This document shows, one piece after another, positions 11,391-21,362 of a stretch of 52,753 nucleotides of DNA. Below the pieces are notes generated by a model, which was not told where the DNA came from, did not search any database, and saw only the letters and a program-made list of their open reading frames with translations. The first letter of the stretch is position 1. The number at the start of each line of letters is the position of its first letter. The position numbers and the translations under genes are program-made. Source of the DNA: Bondarzewia mesenterica (lineage: Eukaryota; Basidiomycota; Agaricomycetes; Russulales; Bondarzewiaceae); contig SGPL01000161.1 of NCBI GenBank assembly GCA_004802705.1, positions 7,216-59,968 on the forward strand, written 5' to 3'.

Positions 11391-11705
11391 TGTTGGAAAC
11401 TGACGTGTACATGGGCAGATGCACGAGCAAATGAGACGTCATCGGGTGGATGAATCATAGTGGTAGAGAGATACATCACCAGGGGAGGGCATCGGTCAAG
11501 TCAACAATGAACATATATAAGCTAGCTCATCATACTTATAGCTCCTCAGTCACTTCCATCGTGACTGAGGTGAGATTACACTCACATACACTATCTACGC
11601 TACATACTAACCTACGTACCGTACAGGGCTTACAGGTCCAGTTAGGTATGCAACTCAGTCACTTCCGTCATGACTGAGGGCTTACAGGTCTCGTTAGATC
11701 GCACA
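11391..11705 (+). repeat. 3' LTR of the copia element
   Basis: It starts TGTTGGAAACTG straight after the polypurine tract and ends near GATCGCACA (end approximate). It contains ACATATATAAGC (TATA-like, about 11511). It also has two copies of a CTCAGTCAC-TTCCRTC-RTGACTGAG inverted repeat (about 11546 and 11654) and duplicated GGCTTACAGGTC blocks. In the RNA these would form small hairpins just downstream of the transcription start. Confidence 0.7.
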
Positions 11706-13083
11706 TATATTTCAGTTTTTATCATTCTTTCTAGTCCCCTCAAGCTTTGTCACTACAATCTGTATAATCTGCCCCTGCTTGCAAAATCTATGGCCTATTT
11801 GTATGTTTTTATGCCCACTTTTATGCACGTGCCTTTAAAGCATCTCTAAAAACATACCATGTAAATAAACTCTAATTAATCTAATTTATATCTTATTTTT
11901 GAGCAACTTTTATATTTAAATTTAATTCTTACTAGATCTAAATTAGTGATAAATATGATGATGATTATAATAATAATAAAGTGGAAATCATCATTAAACT
12001 TCACTTGCTCAAGTACTTACTCTTAAACATCTATAAGAGATTATATTTAAATTATATATATTTAAATCTCTATTATAATTATTTTAACTAAGTCAATATT
12101 AATAGGCAAAAATAAAATTTCTTACAAGTCAAATTTAGATCTATATATTAAAATACATAGTTTAAAAAATATATGTTATCATAAATGAGTGGTTAAAAGT
12201 GTTCATACAATGAGTTAATAATAATGAGCAGCTAAAAACTTTAGATTTAAACCTAGCTGATGACAAAATAAAAAAAGTTGTAATCTTAAATAAATGAGAT
12301 CTAGGGTTTAAATCTGAGCATTAATATAATAAATATGAGTAGTCAAAATTTGTTTTCATTTGCTATTAAGCTGTTTTTATGCAGAGTATAATAAGCAGTA
12401 AATTTTCTACTTACTCGAAAAGGAGGAATATGTTATTTGTAAGATTAAACTATTTTCTGTAATAATCTGTAATTTACAAATAATAAGTTTTTATTAACAT
12501 AATATGTTTTTACAAATGAAAGAGATGATGCAAAGTTGAAAGTTAGAGGAGTTGAGAGCATAGTAAGTGATCTCATTCTTTTGTTACACCTTTTGCTGCT
12601 TTTTTGCAGCTAAGGCTCTCCAATTTGTATCATTCTTGGAACTAGACTCGTGCTGCTTGGAATTTGAGCTTAACTATACCAAACATGACATGTGATATCC
12701 TCTCAACTCACCTCGAGTGCTGAATCTTATTTGCCCTTCATGTGAACTGCTACAGACTATGTGCTGTGCTTAGTATAGACTGGAATGGGCACATATATGT
12801 TGAGTCAACTGAATGATTGGTTCACAACACATGCAGGCACATCCAACCTCCTGCTCTGCCGTCCTTTCTCCTCTCAGCTGCCTTACACATATACACTGTT
12901 TCATAATATTGCCATGTCATCCTGCCCAGTCACTACAAGTTATATCGGTATGTGCAACATCAGCTGCAGAAGTGCTATACATAGGGCAGTAATTGTAGTC
13001 ATTGTAGATATGTATTTTGAACAGCTGATGTATTTTGAATAAATGATTATATTGCCACTAACAGCAGGTTAGTTTTACCTCAT
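11706..13083. other. very AT-rich intergenic stretch, no gene seen
   Basis: The first 800 bases (to about 12560) are extremely AT-rich, with runs such as TTATATTTAAATTATATATA and recurring AATAATAATAA. No convincing reading frame is present. The right half returns to moderate composition and is also featureless. Confidence 0.6.
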
Positions 13084-13535
13084 ACTGCCAGCATTGAAGG
13101 ATCTTTCTCAGAAAAGACCGTGAACGAATTCGTGTTAAGAGATAAAGTTGATTCCATGGTAATTTTTGGGGAAATTACCATAAAGAAATTATTTAAGTTT
13201 TATTTCAGAAATAACTGTAAACTTGACCATAAACAGTGGCACTCTGAGCCATAAGTGTAGTGATTGGTAAGAAAATAGTTAAATTAATTCAAAGAGGGGG
13301 AGGAAGACAATTGTATCTTTATTTCTGGATTATTCATACATCTGACTCTGCTCAAGATTTGACTGATGTGGCTCAAGTGCCACTGTTTATGGTCAGGTTT
13401 ACAGTTATTTCTGGAATAAAACTTAAATAATTTCTTTATGGTAATTTCCCCAAAAATTACCATGGAATCAACTTTATCTCTTAACACGGATTCGTTCACG
13501 GTCTTTCCTGGGAAAGATCCTTCAATGCTGGCAGT
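13084..13535. repeat. foldback element: two about 167-bp inverted arms around a 117-bp spacer
   Basis: Arm 13084-13251 (starting ACTGCCAGCATTGAAGG) is the reverse complement of 13369-13535 (ending GCTGGCAGT). I count about five substitutions, all transitions, over the outer 160 bases, plus one single-base indel near the inner end. Each arm contains a nested short inverted repeat (GGTAATTTTTGGGGAAATTACC). No transposase frame lies inside, and I see no clear target-site duplication. It behaves like a foldback/MITE-type element, or an inverted duplication able to give hairpin RNA. Its age, judged by arm identity, is young. Confidence 0.9.
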
Positions 13536-13965
13536 GTCACCTATGGATGATTATAACGGGTAATATGCCAGAGGATTACAGCAGGCAATATTTGTTAGAA
13601 TATCATTTTGTGCGGCAATATCTCGAGTGGACAGGGACTCTTGCAAACGCACGAGAGTCTTCTTTTCGTACAGTAGTCAATTTAAATACACGAAAATTTA
13701 CCTACTGTACAGTACCTAAATTTTCTCAGCCACAATATCGAATAAGGAAATGTCGGTGCCCTGCCCCAACGCTACAGTGAGCGCGGCTGCTTGTTAAAAC
13801 TTCGGCGGCTCACTCTGAAATCTCACAATATTCATCTGTATGCCAGGTTGATGAGGAGCAGGTGAAATTCCCTCGGTGTCACCTGTCACCCAAATTCACC
13901 TTGAATATGGTTGAAATGTCATGATCATTCATAAATTGGGTGAAAAAAATCCGGATCTGTTCTTA

Positions 13966-13988
13966 CAGTGTTGACCCAGTCCTTGATC
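13966..13988 (+). repeat. left terminal inverted repeat of pogo element, with second internal motif copy
   Basis: Twenty-three bases match the right end perfectly. The internal half GTCCTTGATC (13979-13988) is repeated 18 bases further in (13997-14006), a likely second transposase-binding site present at the left end only. Confidence 0.92.
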
Positions 13989-14467
13989 TTACCCCGGTCC
14001 TTGATCCACCCGAGTATACCTGACGCAATTTTGCACAATGACCTTAATAAATTTGAGCCAGAGTAGATAGACATAAAGAGATGGTTTATACCAACTCTCA
14101 GCAAAATGCATGAAGTTCTCATTTTTTGGCAATTGAGATATGGGTGATTTGGTAGATTTATAGCCCATTTCAACTTTTGTACACGACTTCCAATATTATC
14201 AGTCAGGATTACACACAGATTGATTTTACAATTAAATATGTAGGACTTCTCTGCACATATTTCTCTTTTATACCTTAGGATTTGGTGCAGAGCTGGTGGA
14301 GATAATCATGATCTATGTGAGCGTGAGTTTGAAGCGTGATAGCACGAAGCGAGAGGCGGGCAGTGCGCATCAATAAACATGCATAAATAATGCGTCCACA
14401 TCCTCGATATTCTATTCTACTGCGTCTTCTGGATTCTCTCGCGCGTTTATTGCTGGTTGCTCTTAAT

Positions 14468-16744
14468 ATGGTTGGTCGAGCTCTTTCGGAAGAAGCTAAA
14501 AAAAATCAAAAACAGAAATGCACGCAATGCTCAACTACGGAGGGTGCTTGAGGATGATGCTGTGAACCAGCTGAAGCCTGTTCATCTTCGCAGATCAAGA
14601 ACTCAAATCACGAGATACCATGGCGTCTCCAGGGACACATTGAAATGGCTTGCTGAAGGTGGCCGCTCAATGAGTGCCTTCAATGCTGAGAAGCAGAAGC
14701 TGAAAGCACCCAAGGAGCGCATTCTCGTGGACCACATTCTGCAGTCAGCTGACCAAGGCTTCCCTCTTTCTCACAAGAAGGTCGTCATGCACGCAAACTC
14801 CATCATCAGAAGCTGTCCTCAAGGCTATGCTTCTGAGAAGGATCTGATTGATCCTGAGTCAAATTGGGTCGACTGCTTTTTGATCTGACATAACGATGAG
14901 CTCCAAACTCACTGGAGCAAGGCTCTCGACACGCAATGGGCTCGAGCCCTAAATCCCACAGCTGTCGCACGTTGGTTCAATGATATAGTAAAGCCACATG
15001 TTGCCGATCTAGGCATAGAATGGAGGGATACATATGCAATGAATGAATCAGGATTCATACCATCAGACGAGGGACGAGAGAGGGTGATCAGAAGACGAGG
15101 GACAAAAACTCAGCACAAGCAAGGTGGTGCTGACCACGAGAATGTGACAGCTCTGGTCACCATTTGTGCAGATGGAACAGTGTTGAAACCCTCCATCGTC
15201 TATAAGGGCAAAAACTTCATGATGAAGTGGACAGCCAACAATGTAGCAGGAGCATCATAAGTATCACTGCTTCAATTCAGTGAGTAAAGACTGACTTAAA
15301 CAACAGAATTGCACACTCACTGAATGGCTGGATGGACGGAGAACTTGGGCTAGAATGGATCAAAGATTTTAACGCTCAAACAGAGGCCAAAGCCAAAGGA
15401 CGTACTCGTATTTTGCTCCTCGATGGGCATAGCTCACATCATACACCGGAGCTCCTTGCCTTCACAAAGGACCATAATATCAAAATCCTTGGATATCCAC
15501 CTCACTGCACGCATGCACTCTAGGGGCTCGACATTATTTGCTTCGTGAGAATGAAGGAGATCTGGAAGCAGGAAGTTCATGAATGGGAGGAGGAGAATAA
15601 GTGGAAAATAACCAAAGGAGACTTCACTGCAGTGTTCGGAAAGGCATTCTTGCGAGCTTTCACAAAGGAGACAATTGAGACAGCCTTTCGAGTTACAGGA
15701 ATCCATCCGTTCAATGCCACGGTAATCAAGCCCTCACAAATGAGGCCCAGTGAGCCATCATCCATGAGAGGGACCTTCCCACTTACGCAGCCGAGTCCTG
15801 TGAAAGCGATCATCACTGCATTCCGTGCTCAGCCTGTGACTGCATTTGACATTGATCCAGAGACTCACCAAACTCCAAGCACCATCATCAGCTCGAGCTT
15901 AACACCGAACGGCCTTTGTTGCATCACACCTGTGACTTTATCTCGACGAAGGGTCAGGGATTCAAATATGAATCTAGCACCATGTACCGACACACCTTCA
16001 AAATGTATCCGTCTAATGATAGCCAGACTTGCGAGCACGTCATCCGGATCCCTTCTGCTCTCCAAATGGCATATTACTGCACGCAATACCATTCCAATCC
16101 CTATTCTAGAGCCTCTCCCCACGCTCAATGAGCCAAACTGGTCTTTGCTGCAGCCTAAAAACCATGCATCATCACGCGAGACAACTGAACAGCTACAGGC
16201 TCAGATTAACCAGCTTACCGCAGAGCTTATGTTGGCCAAGCAGCATATCGAGGCAAGGGACGATATGATCACGGCAAATCATGCACAGATGGTCTTGCAA
16301 AATGTCTACTTAGACAAGCAAAATCAGGCTCTGTACGTGAAGGAGAATAAAAAAGAAAGTGGTCGTACCAAGTTATTCATCGATGGAAAGGGTCGCTGGT
16401 TGAATGAAGGTGAATTGATCACAGCCTTGGAGCACGACAAAGAGAGGAGGAACAGGAAGCAGGCTGCAAAGGAGCAGAGAGGTGTGAAGCGTGCCCAAAA
16501 GTGAGCCTTGAAAGCAGAGATGGAAGCTGCATGGAACACTGCAAAGGACACACATGCTGCGGCAGTCAAGGAATGGAAGAAAGCGTGTGAGGAGCTCACC
16601 AGGCAGAAGGTTCCGAAGAAGAATCACCCGAAGGCACCTGTCAGGCCCCGAAAAGCTGATGTCACTGCAGCAATCCAGGCGGAGCATGAAGAGGAACAGT
16701 CAGATGAGTCGTCTAGTTCATCCTCTGAGTCGGACAGTGAGTGA
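14468..16744 (+). pseudogene. pogo-type DDE transposase, degenerate
   Basis: Family-typical text starts at ATG 14468 (MVGRALSEEAKK), then shifts frame at an A-rich run near 14500. It continues with a helix-turn-helix region (SRTQITRYHGVSRDTLKWL) and the CENP-B-like block ending ESNWVDCFL. Stops interrupt it: TGA 14886-14888, TAG 15521-15523 and TGA 16502-16504. A short intron (about 15257-15306) has ATAAGT where GTAAGT would be expected. In the DDE domain the first acidic residue is lost (MNESGF, codon 15042-15044, where the family has D). LLLDGHSSHHTPEL and GLDIICF keep the second and third. The C-terminus holds a coiled coil (QINQLTAELMLAKQHIEARD), a basic stretch and an acidic Ser tail to TGA 16742-16744. 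It encodes no working enzyme. Confidence 0.9.
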
Positions 16745-17014
16745 GCGGGCAGTATCGCTGCTGGTCGACTGGAGGAACACGACCTTAATGAGCATGTCAC
16801 GGCACGTGACGCGATAGTCACATGCGGCGCAAGGACTGGGGTTGCGTGACATTTGGCCTCTCACCGTGACTTATAGGGCAGCACACTCAAAACTCATTGG
16901 CAGGTTTAAATAATTCGAGTATATCATCTTTTAATACTTTACTGTACATCTATCAACTTAGACTAAAAAAANATGATGAGTTGCGAGTGAGGATGAGGGG
17001 GGGTCAAAGTCGCG

Positions 17015-17037
17015 GATCAAGGACTGGGTCAACACTG
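17015..17037 (-). repeat. right terminal inverted repeat of pogo element
   Basis: It is the reverse complement of 13966-13988 with no mismatch and is followed by TA at 17038-17039. Confidence 0.92.
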
Positions 17038-17039
17038 TA

Positions 17040-17442
17040 TAGTGCACTCCTTCACAACTGTCTGATTAACTGCTTTTAACCTCATAGTCACCGCTTTCAA
17101 CATTAACTTTCTCAATGTGTCAACCTGCTTGTGAAGAGACTGAACCTGAAGGAGGGGTGCCTCAGCAACTCTCGAGGTGGAGGACAAAGGCCGAGCAGAA
17201 TGAGAGGAATTTAGCTGCAGGAATGGCTGAGATGTGAGTGGGGGCGCTCGACTTCCGGGGCACGTACGGGGTCCGCTTGGCTCTCGTGGGGTTCGAGAGC
17301 TCGATGTGTTACCCGTCCTTGCTCGCTGCGATACCGTGGGAAAACCGAACTATGATGGTGGTTCGGGTGCAAGGAGCCATTTGTATAAGTCAAAATCATC
17401 CTGAGCTGCCACGAAAGTAATAGACCCTAGGCTAGCACGTCC
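17040..17442. other. spacer between pogo element and DGK1-like gene
   Basis: No gene is recognisable. The stretch is ordinary in composition and contains the promoter of the gene starting at 17443. A CCCTAGGCTAGC stretch precedes the start codon. I see no clear TATA box. Confidence 0.5.
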
Positions 17443-18600
17443 ATGGCATTACCAGCGAACGACGCTTTCACTTTGGCACTATCACACTCTGACTCTTCCC
17501 ATTCAGCCCCCCGTCGTCGCTCTCATACCCGTTCTCCATCACCAAAAATTGCGTTCTCGCAATCTTCAGCACAGGTCAGACGGCGGCCGACCAAGAAAGC
17601 AGGCTTGGAGGGTACTGTGGGTGATGGTTTTCGTTTGGAGGAGGTCGCAGAGACACAAGAAGTGGAGCGAGGATTGCTGGGGCAGAATGCGAATGCCGAT
17701 CTGAAGCGACATGAGGACAATCAACATGCTCCAGTAGATTGGGAAATTCCGAGGAAGTCGTTGCACTCGTCGATCGGTGAGTGCTATTTGATCGTGTCAT
17801 CCCCCATCAGCGATATCGCTCTTACTTGGTATCTCGTTTTCTTTCATTCCGCAATTCAGGTTTCCTAACATTGTATCTATATATGTCGAACGGCACCTCC
17901 CAGCCCGTCATCCTCGCTCTTTCGGGCGCGCTGCTCGTCATTGTTCCTGCCGACCTCCTCCGTCTGCATTCGCCCCGTTTTGAGAGAGTATACGAGCGCG
18001 TCCTCGGATTCCTGATGCGCGAAAGCGAGAAGAAAACGACGAATGGTGTCATNTGGTATATCGTCGGCGTGCTCTTCGTACTCTCTTTCTACCCGCTCGA
18101 TATAGCCACTATATCTATCCTCATGTGCGATTCTCTCCTTNCTGCTGTCAATCTCCACTTACATTGTCACCCTTCTTTCCGAACTCGCGCGCATATTTTC
18201 CGTCACAATNCTATTTAGACTGTCGTGGGCCGACACAGCAGCTTCAACTTTCGGCCGCCTCTGGGGTAGACACACTCCACCTTTACCCTCTCGTCTTCCC
18301 ATCCTGCGTTTACCGCTTGCTCCGCGGAAATCTGTTGCCGGTTTCGTTGCTGCTGCAATTACGGGTGCCAGCATCTGTTTCGCTTTCTACGCTTATCTCG
18401 GTGATGATGTGCGCTCGAGTTGGAACTTGACACATGGAACCACCGGGCAGGCCATTGACGCCAGCGTTGTTGGAGAGACTGTACGGCACTGGCTGAGCGA
18501 GACGCTGGGTTTTGAGGGTGTGAACACCGGTGGTTGGATCGGTTTAGTTGGCGTGAGTGTTGTGACGGGTNTNGTGACGGGTNTGGCTGANGNGTGTGGC
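17443..18600 (+). CDS. DGK1: CTP-dependent diacylglycerol kinase (Dgk1 family), 3' part lost in gap
   Basis: Dgk1 enzymes use CTP to make phosphatidic acid from diacylglycerol at the ER/nuclear membrane, opposing the lipin Pah1. A Ser/Arg-rich cytosolic N-terminus (ATG 17443, about 110 residues) is followed by an intron near 17779-17865. The conserved core then reads YMSNGTSQPVILALSGALL, DLLRLHSPRFERVYERVLGF, MRESEKKTTNGV and the membrane segment WYIVGVLFVLSFYPLDIATI. After a second intron (about 18124-18220) come SWADTAASTFGRLWG and APRKSVAGFVAAAITGASIC, the signature of the kinase/phosphatidate cytidylyltransferase superfamily. The frame runs to about 18590 and enters the N gap, so the last membrane helices are not visible. 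The family call is from recognised motifs. The yeast symbol is applied by homology. Confidence 0.85.
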
Positions 18601-19080
18601 TGNAGNGTGNNGNTNTNTNNNGNTGTNNNNNNNNNNNNNNNNNNNNNNNNNNNNNNNNNNNNNNNNNNNNNNNNNNNNNNNNNNNNNNNNNNNNNNNNNN
18701 NNNNNNNNNNNNNNNNNNNNNNNNNNNNNNNNNNNNNNNNNNNNNNNNNNNNNNNNNNNNNNNNNNNNNNNNNNNNNNNNNNNNNNNNNNNNNNNNNNNN
18801 NNNNNNNNNNNNNNNNNNNNNNNNNNNNNNNNNNNNNNNNNNNNNNNNNNNNNNNNNNNNNNNNNNNNNNNNNNNNNNNNNNNNNNNNNNNNNNNNNNNN
18901 NNNNNNNNNNNNNNNNNNNNNNNNNNNNNNNNNNNNNNNNNNNNNNNNNNNNNNNNNNNNNNNNNNNNNNNNNNNNNNNNNNNNNNNNNNNNNNNNNNNN
19001 NNNNNNNNNNNNNNNNNNNNNNNNNNNNNNNNNNNNNNNNNNNNNNNNNNNNNNNNNNNNNCNNTTGNCNNNANCNTNCN
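18601..19080. other. assembly gap
   Basis: About 470-480 bases are N. The gap removes the end of the DGK1-like gene and perhaps the start of another feature. The 60 bases after it (19081-19160) are open in plus frames but not recognisable. Confidence 0.95.
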
Positions 19081-19336
19081 NATATTCATTCATACAGCGA
19101 TCCAATTCGTCATCCCGCCCAAGAGGCCGGAGGCGCACGAGAGTTGCGAANACGATAGTCTGTCATACTTATTCTTACTCGCACTTGACTTTGGCCACGT
19201 ATTATTCTTGTTCGAGTTGGAAACCATCATATGTGTAGGATTGTTCAGGATGATGACGACCGGCATTAGATGAATCTTTAACTGTGTTTCTTTGTGTCAT
19301 GCTCTTGAGTAGACTTCCTGCTGATCATGAGATTCA

Positions 19337-19645
19337 AGGATTAAACTAAAGCTTGACAGGCGGCTCGTCGACAACCCGCACCTGCAGAGGTGTTCGCAGC
19401 AAATCAGTGGGCACGACAATCACGTTCATTAAACTGGCACAAGTTGAACAGCTGATGGATAGATTGTCTGTTCAACATGATTAAACGGTCGTTCGGCGTC
19501 GCTATGAACAATATAGAAATTTTGATCGTAGAGAGGTTCTCACCTTCGAATTCAGTTGGTGTAGGAGACTCAACATCNCTGTGACAGCAAAAGCACACGC
19601 ATTACCTGCTACAATGACCATTTAAAGACATCTCAGAACAGGCTA
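19337..19645 (-). other. candidate small spliced gene, unrecognised
   Basis: Reading the minus strand from about 19634, short open pieces separated by fungal-style splice sites are visible: MSLNGHCSR, then DVESPTPTEFE, then either ATPNDRLIMLNRQSIHQLF or, in the next frame, DAERPFNHVEQTIYPSAVQ, and a last piece VRVVDEPPVKL ending in TAG at about 19346. Donors GTAATG and GTGAGA and acceptors CACAG, CATAG and TGCAG are present, but I could not settle one phase-consistent model. It lies between the gap and the coiled-coil gene. It may be chance. Confidence 0.22.
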
Positions 19646-19736
19646 AAGANAACATCAAAGTGCGCACAGAATATCACGACCAAACATAAAGCACACGAAC
19701 AGTAGCAAACCAAATCTCACACTCCTTTGCCTCTTC

Positions 19737-21362
19737 TCAAGTCATGGCACCTACCCCTTCCATCCTGCGGCCCCAGCCACCCCAACACCTGGGGAACTCA
19801 CTCCGTTCGGCGGTCCATTCCCTGTTACTACTCCGTTCCCGTTCACAGTCCCAACCTGGCCCTTCCCGACCANCCGTCTCCATCCCGCCCCCGAATGCGA
19901 GTTCCAAAATGAATCGTACGTCAACGGTGCTCCTAGCATAGCGCNTCCGTGGCCCAACCCGGCGTTCTGACCCTGGGCCCCTAGTCCTCCTCCTGCGGAC
20001 TGGGGGGGGAGTAGCTGTGGGGATATCAAATGTCTTCGTCGGTCGCAATGCCTGTGCATACCCTTGTTGGTGTTGAGGTTGCTGCGCGTGCAGGTTGATG
20101 TTCANGTTCATGGGAAATTGGGAGAAATGAGGCGTGGGGGATGATGTGGACTGGGGTGGGGGTGGGNTTGGTATCGACGCCGATGAAGATCGGAGGTGTT
20201 GCGGCGTGTGTAGGGCGGAAGAAAGTGTCAGTGGCACTGAATCGGGGGCTGGTATCGGGGAATGGANAGGGGGAGAGGATGTAATTAAAGGAGTTGGTGC
20301 CGGGAGAGANGTGTGTGTATATGAAGGGACACTGACCAGCCCAGAGGTCGGAGGGGCGAAGGGCGACGCGGAGGCAGAAGGAGCATTCGTATTTGCNGAT
20401 GCAGCGAATGATGATGACGGAGCAAATGGCGANGGTGAGAAACTTGTTGAGATGTTAGGTGCAAATGCAGAGGCAGGTGTCGAAACTGGTACTGAAGCTT
20501 CAGAAGCAGGAAACTGCATTGGAGCGTGTGACAATGGCGAAGGCCCATGAGTGAATGAGGTCGAGGACTGCACATTATACTGCTGCATATGTGGGTGGTC
20601 TGTGGTTCCCGCGCCCGGAAGCAAGGGATGCCCGGCAGNAAATGAGGAGTTGGCTGTTNACGATGGGCGCCTTANATGATCAGCAGCTGACGATATTGTA
20701 GCGCCCGCTACCTGTGCATGTTTCTGTGTCGGAGAAACGAAAGGTGGAGAGGGCAAAGGCGGTGTGCGTGGTTTTGCCTCGTACATATTGACATCCAAAA
20801 GTTCGATCGACCCCGTCCCCTCCGTAGGGGAGTTCCTCCTGTGAGCCTTTGATGACTGTTCATGTTCATGCATATGTGCAGGAGGCGGNAAAGATGTTGA
20901 CGTTGATGTTGATGCCGAGGATGTCGTGCGTATAGGTAGCGTGGCTGAACCCGACGAAGGCTTCGGGCGGCCTTTCAACGCAGAGTGGTGGAAGTACAAG
21001 TTTTCCACCTCGTTCAAATTTTGCCGTTGCTTAGAATGACTCTTTAGAAGGACCAGAATTCAAATTTCTGAACAAGGACGCACCCATCCGTGNTCGACTT
21101 TGAGACGCGCATACTGTAGTCGCATCTGCAACTGCTTGGACAGCTGGGTTTATATGGTTTTAAACGTGCATAAAAGACGGATGCAGACGTCGCCAGATTG
21201 AATAGGAATAAGGATGGGAGAAGGATAGTCAACTCATCAGCATCCTTGCTGGTATTAAGAGTAAACGCAGCGCACATGAACTGCCCTGGCCCTGTCCGCT
21301 GCCGCCTTCTTTCGCCTTTGATCCTGCTCATTGGCAGCAGAATTGGAGTTTACATTTACCAT
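19737..21362 (-). CDS. coiled-coil, Ser/Pro-rich protein of unknown function, three exons, likely frameshift near the end
   Basis: Exon 1 (21362-21282, 27 codons) starts MVNVNSNSAANEQDQRRKKA. Exon 2 (21143-21084, 20 codons) reads LSKQLQMRLQYARLKV-HGW. Exon 3 starts at 21041 with SHSKQRQNLNEVENLYFHH. All junctions are phase 0 with GT-AG borders. The first about 65 residues are basic and helix/coiled-coil forming. The remaining about 400 are low-complexity Ser/Pro/Ala/Thr (SASPFAPPTSG, SSASTSTSTS), likely disordered, as in regulators or scaffold proteins. Near 20010 a run of eight G (C on the coding strand) probably carries one extra base. Dropping one gives a more protein-like tail (SAGGGLGAQGQNAGLG, APLTYDSFWNSHSGAG) ending at 19751 instead of 19737. 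I do not recognise the family. Confidence 0.65.

Larger units (their letters stand above)
6141..11705 (+). mobile_element. decayed Ty1/copia LTR retrotransposon (or mosaic of two), central part replaced by satellite DNA
   Basis: Element parts lie in copia order on one strand: putative 5' LTR, primer-binding-like site, gag fragment, reverse transcriptase-RNase H, polypurine tract, 3' LTR starting TGTTGG. Protease, integrase and the nucleocapsid zinc knuckle are absent. The space between gag and RT (about 7219-9475) is filled by two families of tandem repeats. The two LTR-like ends share a layout (TATATAA, then a CTCAG...CTGAG inverted repeat followed by GTGAG) but differ strongly in length and sequence. 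The locus may therefore join remains of two elements. Both coding parts carry an in-frame stop, so the copy cannot move by itself. Confidence 0.85.
13966..17037 (+). mobile_element. pogo/Tc1-mariner superfamily DNA transposon, complete ends, inactive
   Basis: The element begins CAGTGTTGACCCAGTCC at 13966 and ends with its exact reverse complement at 17037. It is flanked by TA on both sides (13964-13965 and 17038-17039), the Tc1/mariner target-site duplication. Length is 3072 bp. It carries a DDE transposase with CENP-B-like DNA-binding region that is broken by several stops. The ends are intact, so a related active transposase elsewhere in the genome could still move it. Confidence 0.93.

Noticed and set aside
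13284..13499. 71-residue minus-strand ORF in the foldback element
   Set aside because: It lies in the inverted arm; the other arm has the same text broken by changes, and the composition is that of random AT-rich DNA.
17443..18230. Sec59-type dolichol kinase as identity of the gene
   Set aside because: The related superfamily was considered, but the NSPRFERVYERVLGF-like, ESEKKTTNGV and SWADTAASTFGR motifs fit Dgk1 better.
18359..19273. Very long open frames on both strands across 18600-19080
   Set aside because: They consist almost wholly of N-derived X residues in the assembly gap.
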